A stretch of DNA of 64,000 bases from contig NC_088788.1 in the NCBI RefSeq assembly GCF_949628265.1, positions 20,565,835 to 20,629,834 of the forward strand, written 5' to 3'. This DNA comes from Cloeon dipterum (taxonomy: Eukaryota; Arthropoda; Insecta; Ephemeroptera; Baetidae). Positions 49,176-60,658 of the stretch are shown here, piece by piece; position 1 is the first letter of the stretch; each line of letters begins with the position of its first letter. The notes beneath the pieces are model-generated. The model saw nothing but the letters and a program-made list of their open reading frames with translations. It was not told the DNA's origin and made no database searches. A program made the position numbers and the translations under genes.

Positions 49176-50059
49176 ATTAAAATGCAGATCTTAACAGGTT
49201 AGCTACTTTCACATCTTTTTGTTCTTTAATATAATGCAATGAACTTCAAGCAGCGGAGAAGAGACTGAAGAGAGAAAAACTCGCAAACTCATATCATAAC
49301 AATGGTCATCTGGTTCAAAACACAAAACGTCATTGGCTAGCTTACGACTACGACTAGTTTGGAAATTTTTGGCGCCAACTTTACTGATTTTTTATTTAAC
49401 AATTTAATATCAATTGCCGATTTCTTTCATTTGTTATGCAATATCCATTGTGAGTTAATAATTCTCAAGTATTTAATCAGGTCAGTGAAGTATGAATAAA
49501 AATTAAAGCAATAAAATTAGCGTAATATTCATTGATTTATTTTATGAGCACATTCAAGTAACACATTGTTTTTCTTCCACGTTAATATGATGGAATACTA
49601 GCTACGTTATATCCCAGAAAATTCGCATCTTAAAATAAAGTATTGATATCCTTTCTTTTATTTTTTATCTTGTATCTCGGTTTTTGACTGCCACCAAGAT
49701 ATAACAAACCCTGACAAGTCAAATAATGTGAAAACAAAAATAAATTTTCCATGAAATGCAAAATTATATAATATTGAAACTAATTTTTGTTAGCTGATGG
49801 TGACACCAATTGTCAACTGGAATATAAAAATATCTGAAACTACCATTCAAGTTTTTCAGCTTAAAAGTGTAAACAAGCTCTGGGAGCTCTTCGATTTCCA
49901 AAATTCGATAGGTAGGAACTCATCCTGCTTATTAAATCGAAGAAACTTAGCTGAAGGTGCTTTGACTGATCGATTGCAATAGAGTAGTGATTAAAGGTGT
50001 ACATCAAAATCGATAACTTTTATACTACAGAAGGCTCGGATGACACCCAGGAAGGTGTT
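49176..50059. other. Intergenic: PEX2 promoter / PRPSAP 3' UTR
   Basis: About 0.9 kb between two minus-strand genes. The first 200 bases (49,176-49,380) are less AT-rich and probably hold the PEX2 promoter. The rest is AT-rich with no supported gene. Confidence 0.55.
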
Positions 50060-51811
50060 TCAATCTTCAAGAGTGACATTCTTGAACAAATAAGACATCG
50101 ACTCTTTGTTGTGAATGCGGCGAATCGCCTCTGATAGCAGAACACTGATGTCAACCGTTTTGATTTTATGGCACTGCATCTTCTGCAGCTCGTGAGGTAT
50201 AGTATTGGTGACAACGACCTGCGAAAAAAAGATAACCTGTATAAAAGCAAACTCCTATTGTAGCCAACCTGAAAAAGGTGCTGATGAAATTAACCCAAGC
50301 AAAATCAAACTGGGGCCAGAATAGCAACAGAGAAGAAAAAATCATTAAATACCTCATCAATAGAAGAATCTTCAATTAACCTGGGTGCGTCTGATGATAG
50401 TAGGCCGTGAGTCGCAAGCACATAGATTTTATATGCACCTCTTTCCTTCAAAACTTCAGCAGCTGCCACAAATGATTGCACATCATCAATCAGGTCATCC
50501 TGCAAAAAGATAATCAAAACTATTTAGAAAATCTTTAGAGCTAAATGTGAGCCACAATTAACATTAAAAATCACAATCAATGGAAAGGCATTGAAAATTT
50601 CACAATTTTCAAAAAAAAAATAACTGGGAAAAGAGGCCTGATCCCTCAACTAATCAAGCGCTTTGTTACTACTTCAGCATAACAATACGTACCACCATGA
50701 TAGCAATGCGTCCACCAACGTCACCCACAACATTGATTGGGGGTTTCTCTTTAGCAGGATGGACAGGGACACCAACGCCAACGTCCATGGTCCTCGAAGT
50801 TTTAGGCAGTGTGGGTGGCGAGTACCGGCCGTCCACCATGTCAGATTCAGCCTCTTTTTGCTCCCCGTGGATGACCGCGATTCCCAGCCTGAGACGCTCA
50901 GCATAGGAAGTGGCCTTCTTAGCAGAGCCAGGGTTGCGAGCCACAATTACAGCATTTCGGTAGTCCGGGATCTGCGAAAGCAAATGCAGTAAAAAAAATT
51001 GTCATTAGGAGCGCATTTTTATGAAGAAAAGGACCCAACTTGGAGGATCGAAAAGAAAAATTGAATACTGACACTTTCTTGAATGTACTGCAGCAAAAAC
51101 GGTGAAGCTCTGAGGTTATCCACCGGACAGTCAAAAAATCCCTGGATTTCTTTCTGGTGTAAATCCATAGTAATCACATGCTTCAATCCAGACTTGCACA
51201 TCATCTTGGCCAGCAGCTTGGAAACGATGCAGCCTCGTTTTCTCATCTTGCCTGCAGCAAAATTAATTATCAGCTGCATAGTCTCAAAAGATGTGTGCAA
51301 TTCATCTTACACTGCTTGCTGTAAGGCAGATATGGAATGACTGCGACTATGTTTTTTGCAGATGAGGTCTTGCAGGCGTAAGCCATGATCAGTAGCTCCA
51401 TGATGTTGTTGTTTACATCCCTGAGAGAATAATATTATTGTTTAATTAGAGCCTGTTGATCGATGCAAAACTTATTAGAGCAGGAAGGCGGTCAAATGGT
51501 TTCACTTGATCAAACTTCTGTATGTACTTATGTAATAAAAAATCTACTTACTTGGTGCCAGTTTGAATGATGTAAACATCCTTCCCTCGAACAGAATCAC
51601 CGATTTCCACCATCGTCTCTCTGTTTGTCTTGTGGTAGACAGCAGTGCCGCCCAATTTCACGCCCAAGCGACTAAATTAACGATCGAATGAATGGGTAAA
51701 TTAAGGTTTTCTGCGTGGCCGGCATGCAACTTACTTGGCGATCAATTTAGCGAGCTCCGTGTGGGAATTTCCCGTGATTATCATAATGTCCGTGGACGTT
51801 GGGAGCTCCAT
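50060..51811 (-). CDS. PRPSAP2: Phosphoribosyl pyrophosphate synthase-associated protein
   Basis: Minus exons 51811-51735, 51671-51552, 51420-51311, 51251-51073, 50971-50693, 50499-50353 and 50218-50060 agree in phase (1,071 nt, 356 aa). It has the PRPP synthetase fold, with [34 protein letters not shown] and a [21 protein letters not shown]-terminus. It carries the insert between the two halves (about residues 205-240, with [10 protein letters not shown]) that marks PRPSAP proteins and is absent from catalytic PRPS1/2. PRPSAPs bind PRPS and are thought to restrain PRPP synthesis for nucleotides. Vertebrates have PRPSAP1 and PRPSAP2 and insects usually one, so the number in the symbol is by resemblance only. 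Confidence 0.9.
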
Positions 51812-52502
51812 CGCGGAACTACGCTTTTTCCGTTGCCCAGGAATGGTGTTAAGCCGTTCAAAAACCAAATCGAATTAGTAAAATGTCGGCAAGCGGCGAC
51901 TCACGAAAGATATCCACTGCTGTTCCTGATGTTTACAAGTCCAACAACTCTGTTGATAGGCAGTAACCTGCTCCCCTATTGGTCGCTGACCCCTCAACAC
52001 GTGACGTATTTCTCCCTACCTAGCCAATAGTCGTCTAATATAAATTGCTTCAGGTTTTGAATTTGAATCTTTATTTTTCATCACCCACGTATCAATTTGT
52101 GGAGAGGCGACTTTAATATTTATTCGACTTTTATCAGTAACGTAATAGTTTTTTCTTTAAAAAAATAAAAAAAACTTTCAAACTCTGACAGGCGCCTATC
52201 ATCTATCTAAAGGACACGCAATACCTAACAAACAGTCCTACAGAAACACGAAAATTTTTAACTTTTTTCCATGAAGCATTTTGGGGGATAAATTCCTCAG
52301 AAGAAAACAAGACTAGCTGTGGGATCACATTACTAAATATTTATTTAAATTACAGTCCAAATTTTTGCTCTGCTTAATTGATTTAAAAATCATTATAATT
52401 TCACAGTACACAAATTTGGTATTTTTTTTTCTTCAGATATCAGTTAAGTTGCACTTGCAGTCTCCAAGTGGCAAAAAATTGCGCTCTCCAGTAGGCTTTG
52501 TG
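51812..52502. other. Intergenic: PRPSAP promoter / RAD51C-like 3' end
   Basis: About 0.7 kb. The first 220 bases upstream of PRPSAP are more GC-rich (promoter side). The remainder is AT-rich with no supported gene. Confidence 0.55.
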
Positions 52503-53842
52503 TTATGTTACAATCAGTCCATCAAGTTTAATCTGCAAAATATTTTATTATTTCAGTTAAATCGTAAGTTAATGTTAAGTTGCACACACCTGATAATTTG
52601 CCGAGCCAATAATGTTACTCTTTTTTGAAAATATTATCTCTTGTCTCTGCTCTCTTTGCCACAAAGTCAGTCTTTCATTAACATAGTAAGAATAGCTGCT
52701 GCGAAGGGTAGACTGGTGTTTAGTGGATTGATCCATTGTTTGTTTACTTGTCATTTGGGAGGTGATAACAACCTGCATCATAACATACTTACATGAAGCA
52801 CAAGTAAAAAAAAACAAAGGTAAACTAACCACTAAGTTAAATTCCAAAGCAAGTTCTTGAAGCTCCATTAAAACAGCAGACAGCAGCATTGATGAAGTTT
52901 GTTTAAAAAGGAACGGTCGACTGAAGCTGTCAATTATGACAAGTTTAATCTGAAATGAAATAAATATGTATTTTAGTTTAGCTGATTTAAGCATTGAAAG
53001 TTTTCAAGCACTCACATTTTCATTATTGCATAGCAAGTCTCTCATTGACTTTATTGCAGCTATTAATTGACTAGCAGAAAGTATTCTCATTACCATAGGG
53101 CCAATATCAGACGTAATGCCGTTTGAGCTGCAGATCTCTTAAAATCACAAAAATTAATTGGAAATGCATGTCATTTACCGCTGTTAATACCTCTATATCT
53201 GTTTTGAGTGAATCCAAAATTTGTGTCGATATACAATGAAAGCTTTCCCACGTTCTCTGGCAATTGGCAGAAGGCGCACAACTGCATACTTTAAAAAATT
53301 TTATGTTGAAATGATTCCGTTCTAAAAATTTGTCAATTTAGCACCAAAATTGAGTTTTGCCAGAGCCAGGCAAGCCGCAGATTTCCGTTATGGACTTTGT
53401 TCTGAATCCTCCGTCCATTATCGTTCTAAGCTTCTCGGATCCTATCCAAAACTGCTCTCTATCTTTCTGCGGTCAATAGAAATAAATTAGTTGAGGAAAT
53501 TATTGGCATGACGTAAAGATTAACCGTACCTGCAAAAATAGATCAAAACAAGATTCTGTCAGCGTTTCGGACGCCAGTTGCTTAAGATAAATTTCATCAC
53601 CCCTCTGCATTGGCTGCAATATCGTTTGTACCTCTGAAAACACAAACAGAAAATCAACTCCAGCGCTAGTATATAAAATTGAGTCTTCACTGGGCAAGGC
53701 AAAAACAATAATCAAACGATGATTCCAACATACGATTCTGATCGGAGCCCACGAGGTTTTCAACGAGAGCAACTCTCGCGTCTTTCAAGGCCTGTTTTCC
53801 TCCGTCCGAAATAGAGAGAAATTCTGCTGGCTCGAGATTCAT
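52503..53842 (-). CDS. RAD51C: RAD51 paralogue, RAD51C-like recombination protein
   Basis: Minus exons 53842-53734, 53633-53530, 53466-53345, 53288-53191, 53137-53016, 52949-52830, 52772-52590 and 52532-52503 join in phase (888 nt, 295 aa). The core is a RecA/RAD51 ATPase. Walker A GLPGSGKT is at 102-109, preceded by ITEIC and followed by QFCMQL; IDT lies downstream; Walker B is KLVIIDS (187-193); a later ITSQMTSK fits the QMT stretch of RAD51C. I included the last 30-nt exon because the donor CAG|GTGTGT and acceptor TTTTGCAG restore the family's YQIK ending. Without it, read-through ends in VCAT. RAD51C works in BCDX2 and CX3 complexes in homologous recombination. The N-terminal domain is short compared with human (376 aa). 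Drosophila spn-D-like proteins are alternatives. Confidence 0.82.
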
Positions 53843-56800
53843 TATGTTGTATGTTTCTCAGACACGAAGCGTTCACTGGTTTCTTTCCTGCTCTCCTCTG
53901 ATTTCTTAAGCAGAAATAATCATTGGACGCTTTTCGTTTCAGCTTCTTCGTGTATACTTTCAATTATTCTTACTGCTCTTTCTTGTCTTTTTCTCTGACT
54001 CGGAACCACTCGGAACTAAGAACTCAGATTGCTGCTTGGAAAGGTTTCTTTGTTTACAAGTTCACCAACACCAAGCTCAGTCAGCTCTGGTTCAGCTCCA
54101 GCTGCCCGTGTCAGCTCCTCCCCCTCCCCCCTCTACTAGAGTCAGAATAATTTGATCCAGCGCGACAATCCATAATAATAATTATTATTTCTCTATTTTT
54201 CTTCGCGTATATCCGTTTATAACTTGAGCATGTATTCAATATATTTAAATCCCCTTCTCTTTTCCGTTATTTTCACTACACAATGGTATTTTACTAAAAT
54301 AAAATATCTTAATTGTATTCTTTATTAGTTTATAAAATTAATATCTATTTCAAGAGAAGGATAATTATTGACTTGAACAAATCATATCAAAAGTATCTAG
54401 AAGTATTTTTCACTGCAGCGCGCGCTGCTTCATTATACAATCAACAAACAGTTCTGAAAAGCTGAGTAATCCTTGGAGATAATCAAAATTTTCAAACCAT
54501 GATAAAGCAGAAAAATAATTTTTCTCAAAATAATGCAAAACCATTTTTCTGAGTGAATTGAATATACTCTCAGGAAATATTCTTATTCCAATTTAAGTTT
54601 TTCACTGATAATCCAGGTATATATCAGGACAGGTGTTTAAAAATTAAATTGAATCGAATCGATAGATTTTCCCCAGAGTTCACAGTTAACAGACTGCTTT
54701 CGCTGAAAAGTTAAATCGTGGAATTAATTGTTATTTAATTATGTTTAGCTCCGAGACAACGACTCCACTGAACAGCACCCTTTCGAGGGTGATTCCGTAC
54801 TTTCGAAGGTTGCCCGTTGTCCACTATTAACAAAGAGCCATGAAAGTCTCCATTCAATATCCTGTGTAACTTTTACTAATTGTAAGTCGTTTTTTGTTAA
54901 ACTTTTTAAGCTTGAATTGTATTGATCATGTTATGTGACCTTGCATTATTTTTATTTGTGTGCAGATTTGATTTGCGCATTTTTAGAAGTTTGTATTCTG
55001 AAAAAGTTTGTATGAAGAAAAAAGTAAAATATAAAACCGTCTCAGATTTATTTCCAATAATAATGATCACGTCGGCGATAAAAGATAATTTAAAAGAATA
55101 GAATTTTATCTGAGGGGCGAGGGGCATGGAGTGAGGCTGTATGAAGGGAAAGTCAGATCTTAAGCGCTTTATTGAACTGAACAGAAATCAGGCAAAGTAA
55201 TTATTATCAAGTGACGGTGAAATTTTTTTTCTGGATTTTCCAATTACGATTGCCCAAGCAGGCGAAAAAAAACTCGCGTTCGCCGCAATTTATTTCCACC
55301 GCACTTCTACCTCGGCTCTACAGCTCGCTCTTTGACAAATTTAAGTGGCACAAGCCATGGCATTCTGATTAAAATAATTTTATTTGCGTATACGCTTTGC
55401 GGGAAATAGCAAAACTTGCTCTAACATTTGTTTTTTACAAACAATTATTCTAGCTTGAGAGCATGACAATTTCCTGCGAATATCTCGTTTCTCAACTAGA
55501 GCACACAGATGGCTCGTTTGCGTATGGGCTGAAGGGGATACAGAGAACACGATGGTATGAAACTTGGTAACTCATCTTGTTAACTCTGTGTGTGGGTGGT
55601 GTTAGTGTTATATATTTCATTTCCCGATCTCAGTGTGCAGCTCCGCATATCCAGCCCAGATCCAGCCTCCCCTGAGAGAAGCCTTCATTAAAATTTTTGT
55701 GAGCTCTAATTTATAATTATTTTTTATGCCTAAACGTGATCCTTGTTGCAGTTTTTTGGATTGCTTTAATTCCTATTTCATTGAATACTAATTATTATGA
55801 ATTACATTTTTCGTAGCCATGAATTTGAAATTTTAAGCTAACTGGATTAATTTGTGCTTATATACTAAAATTTGAATTGCGAAACACACTGTTGAGACTT
55901 TTGGGAAATATGCAAATTATGCAGTAACCCATTTACTTAACTGCTTTGCTGGTTAACGCACCTGTTTGCTTTTCATGATTAATTGTCTGGCGTGTCAATT
56001 AAGGTATGCAGTCTCGGTCTCAATTAAATTCAGTGCCGATATTGAGAGGAGGCTACCGGCTCCGACGTTTCACTGAAGAAATTCAATCTGGTTGTTTAAA
56101 CACATTGATTTTTGCAGGATATGTATATAGATATACATATATTACTATTTTTTATATTGTGTGTCTAATTTCACTCATCCGTGATAGGCTGGAATCCATT
56201 GCTATAAAAATACTATGAATTTTGATATTTCAATTGGCATGGTGTGGAAAGAAATTTTGTTTTTAGCTGTTTTTGCAGCTTCATTGCGGCCATAGTTATA
56301 TTTTTGCCTTTTCTTTGTATGTGCTCGCCAGTGCACAGTAAGTTAAGTGATAATTTGTTTATTTTGTCTTAATTCCAAAGCAATATATAATAATACAAAT
56401 AGATTTATACTTTGGTGTGTTTTATATTCCGTTAAATATTTGTACTACAGAATGCTATTTTATTGTTTTATATACTTATTAAAACATTGCGGAGTATTTG
56501 TGACATAGTGGTTAAGAATACAATATACTCTCCTGATTTATCCATGGGGCAGCACACGCCGCAAGGGTCTGCTCCTTTTTAAAATAGCGCTGTTGATCTT
56601 TTTATTTGAACGCTATAGGCAATAGTCCGGTGATATTAATTCATGCATGCTGTAGATAGATATACAAACCAGCAAGCAGCTAACTGGTTTTTAAAATTTT
56701 CCATAATTCCAAATAATGTACTCATTATATGGCAATGGCAATGTAAGAGGAGTTAAACGTTCTTACAAGTATAAGCATTTAGTACGCTCTCGACCCCCCA

Positions 56801-57600
56801 CAAATTCTAGCATTGCAAGTGTGCGCAATGCAATAATGCGTGTGCTCTAAAATGCGAGGCAAAGGCTTGTGCGTAAACTTCATCAAGCTTTATATTAAAT
56901 TCCTCTAAGTCACATCGCAAATTACGAGGCACATACATGTTTTCTAGAAATAACAACTTGGAGTGAAAATAGTTACTTTCCATCCAAGATATAGCTGACG
57001 ATGGTGTGATAAATTATGGATTTATTGGAGATAATTTGAAAGAACAATAAAATTATTATAATTAATGATGTTATTGGCAAGAACGTTCAGAGATAAAATG
57101 TACGAGTTTCAATTGGAGAGGATCACTGTTAAACACCGAGGGACACTCACTGGAGGACGTGTTGTATTTTTGTTTCCCTTAAAGTATGCTGAACATATTT
57201 TTCTCTATTTGTTAATCTCCACAACGTAAGTTTTTCTTTCATTAAGATTTTGAAATTAGAGGTTGAAATTTTGAGGTGGTAGCTTGCTCAACATCTAGAG
57301 CCAAATTTTAGCTCGGTGGCGGCAAAGAACTACACGCGATAAGCGATGACAACTATCTAGAATTCCAAATTACCCCCCTGTGTGTCATTCAGAATTGATT
57401 TTACACACATAATGCTTGTCGTAGAGCTTCTGGTGGAAACCTAATTACATTAATATCATACACGAGATCTCTCTTTAGTTTTTCTCTATTCTTGACTTTT
57501 CAATTTAGTTTTGTATATTATTCATTGGGAAATGCTCATGAAAATCAAGTGAAGATCGAACCGAATAAATTTATCTTGACTACATCAGGAGAAGAGAATA
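53843..57600. other. Gene-poor, AT-rich region
   Basis: About 3.8 kb upstream of the RAD51C-like gene. The first 250 bases are the likely promoter side. Short frames (for example 54,906-55,127 minus and 56,006-56,218 plus) lack domains and splice support. I see nothing else. Confidence 0.6.
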
Positions 57601-57715
57601 TTGCTGAACGGAAATATTTGATGAAGGAAATTCCCATGCACCCCTAGGTCCTCAGAGCCAAAGAAAAAAACAGCCCCTTGCCGAGAAAAACTCGTTTGTA
57701 TTAATATTTGGACAG

Positions 57716-57992
57716 CTATAGGGTGGCCAAGTGAGAGAGACGGCGTCTCCGATGACGCGTGAGCTGTACGCTGGTGTATATCTCTTGGTCGTGTTTTGCA
57801 CTGCAGATGCTGCTGAAAAAGTCATAAGCGCACGTGGAGTGCGGCTGCGCCCGCTCGCCTTGCTCGCTGCGTGCCCCGAAAGGTACAATTGGTCCGCGAC
57901 GCCCTGCTCGCTGGCAGTAGTGGTTGACGGACAGTGGCGTGCACACCACCCGGGATGACCTGCCCCACGCCATGACCCGCCTCGCCGCCAGG
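57716..57992. other. GC-rich island with open frames on both strands (possible exon)
   Basis: This stretch is clearly richer in G+C than its flanks and open in three frames. On the plus strand, GCACTGCAG (57,806) could be an acceptor, CGAAAG|GTACAA (57,882) and GCCAG|GTCAGT (57,992) could be donors. On the minus strand an ATG at 57,973 begins an 85-codon frame. No frame resembles a protein I know, and the open frames compete, so no gene is called. It may be an exon of a gene extending past the window, or a CpG-type promoter. Confidence 0.3.
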
Positions 57993-60554
57993 TCAGTGTC
58001 ATCTTGATTTTTTGCTCTCTTGCCACTTCTGCCGACGGTAGCCTCTTTTCAATCATCCTACCATCTACAGAAATAGAATTATAGTGGAAAAAAACGTGCT
58101 TAACAATAATTTAAATAATTTGCATACACGGGAAGAAAAATCAATTTTTAATTTCTTGATCTACCTACGCCCTATTAGAAGTGGACAATGCTTTTTACTT
58201 TAACCTAAACATTTAATAGATTTTTTCCAACCATAGATTCAATAATAATATCTTGCTGTGAAATTAGTTTCATAGAATTCAGAGAATTTAAAATCTTGCG
58301 CAGAAATTGAGTTTTTGCATTTTCTGGTAAACTTGTAATAAATAAATGGCTTCATCTCAAATAGAATTTCTCCGAAAAGCTGAAGACTGGAAATTTTGCT
58401 GTGTAGGAAGATATTTTTCTTAATGAACTCGATATTAGAGACTAGCATGAATGGACAAATTTCGCTTTCAAGATCAAAATAATTCCTCGGAATATCATCA
58501 GTCCGTTTTGGTTTCGCAGAATCCCAATGTAGAGCGAATGCAAATCGGGGGTTTCTTTTATATTCTGAAAGGCGATGGGGCGCGCGAATTCCTCGTCGTC
58601 AGCGCATCACATTATATTCAGCGGGGAAAAATTTGCATTTAACAAAGCCGCAAAGATTGCGAACATCAGTGCTCGCCGCTATTAAAAGAAAAATCGCGGG
58701 AACCAAGCGGAGATGCGGGTGCTTTGTAGTTTTGCATATACGATGAAGCGTCAATATAGATTCCGATTGGTTTTTTCGTAGAAATTGAAAACAGAAGTAG
58801 AATCTCACTGGTTCAGAAATTGTCACGTAAACGTTATATTTGTCCTGAAAAATATAATTACAATTGACACTATGCTTCGACCGCTTCTCGGTCGTTAAAA
58901 GATAAAGGTGCAGTCAAAGCCAGAGTTGTCCCCGCTAATTGCCACTTACCTGCTTTCAGTAACTAACTGACTCAAAGTGCATGTGTTGGTTTCATTATCC
59001 ACTTTAATTACAACACATCTGCTGACCAATGTTAGCCGAATTTGTCTAAGACTTACATAACTATTCTTTTATAGCTACGGTTATAGCTTTAATTAGGTAA
59101 TGTATTGTTCCTCTTTGAAAAACATATACAAATTTATTAATTAACACTCACGGTGAACAATAATTATTAACCGGATGTTACGCAAACAAATCAATAATGA
59201 GCTTCATTTGAGAGATATTTTCATTAATAAGTTACAAGAAATGGTCCTTGGTATAGAAAGAAGAAAAATATCGTGATTTAATTTTAATTTATGCGCTGAG
59301 GGTCAGTGCTACAAACTATTAAGGTGTATTTTCTCCGAATTTCCCGTGGGAGCTTCCATTTTACATTATTTTCATGCTCTCACTTGTTTTGAGAAGGAAT
59401 TTAATTTCAAAACTTTGAGATTGCTTGAAAATTTTGAATGTTTGAGGGAATTAGAAAGTTTTAGGCAGTATATTGGTAACATTGGACTTTTAGAGCGCGA
59501 AAAAGACTTGAGACAGATCAACAAGAAACGCTTGGCCACTCGATCTTTTCCTCTCCTGGTGGTTCACGGATTAATCTCCAAATAAATAATGTTTGGCAGA
59601 ATGTGCTCCCTCAGTGTCCCATTTCGTTTCGCGTCGTATCGCCTTGAGCCTAGTTTGTGCGCCGTCTTGTCTCCTGCCGGGCGCATGCACCACAATAACA
59701 ACAAAATTTTAATTTGCTCGCCGAGGTGATAAGCTAGGCGGAGACCCTCAGTGGACACGACTTTGCTCTTTCAGGGTTTTGCAAGTGCATGCGCCACTTG
59801 ACAGGCAGCTAATTACCACATACGGGGCTATTTTTACCTGCTCTGTCTGCAAACAACGCGCTCGCCGTGCAAATCAACCTGACCTTAACTCTCTCGAGAG
59901 CAAATGCCACGCTTGGGCCGCCATTTATTTTCGGTCATTTGTAATTAATTGTCATGCTTCTGCTAATTCGCAAACACCGGAAATTGAACTTTTTGTTTCC
60001 TCCTGTCGCCTAGTCGAAACAGCAACGCAATTTTCAGTTTGGGTTTCATGGATGCGGAGAAATTGTTGCTGTGCATTCAGCTTGTTTTGTGTTTGCTTAA
60101 AGCCTTGAAGTTTGTTTTGCATAATCAAAGGCCCCTTTTCCCCATCGCACTGCATGAAAATTCAGAGCGAGGAAAATAAAGAAAAACGTGTTCTGGTGTT
60201 TATTAAAAAAGAAGCACGTTTTTAGAGTGAAGTAGAACTTTTTAAAGCTACACTATAGCAACTTCCAATTTGCTTGACAATGAGAAACAAATTTTTGCTT
60301 TTAGCACCATATACACTAACGCTCAACACAAAAAATTGACAATTTTTCTCTCCGCAGGACGACAGCAAGACTAATAGATTGTGTATACGCAACTGTCATA
60401 ATTTCCGCGCCCACATCCCACATTGCGAGCGTTCAGGGAAAATTGTTTTTTTTTGCCATTTAACAGCACAAGCTGCAAAACCAATACAAATAATTTAAAA
60501 CTGGTTCCAATCAAGTAAAAACAATTGACTTCTCAAAAGTCCTGCGCAAACCGC
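57993..60554. other. Non-coding, AT-rich region
   Basis: About 2.6 kb with only short chance frames. No gene, RNA or repeat is supported. Confidence 0.55.
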
Positions 60555-60658
60555 ATCAACGGTCAACTTTATTTATAATGGATGCAAATCATCAAGCGCC
60601 GAGCCAATCAACGGTCAACTTTATTTATAATGGATGCAAATCATCAAGCGCCGAGCCA
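60555..60658. repeat. Perfect 52-bp tandem duplication
   Basis: The unit at 60,555-60,606 (starting ATCAACGGTC, ending GCCGAGCCA) is repeated without change at 60,607-60,658. The unit has no coding support. Confidence 0.97.

Noticed and set aside
50663-50992. Plus-strand frames across 50,663-50,992
   Set aside because: Antisense shadows of a PRPSAP exon (50,971-50,693).
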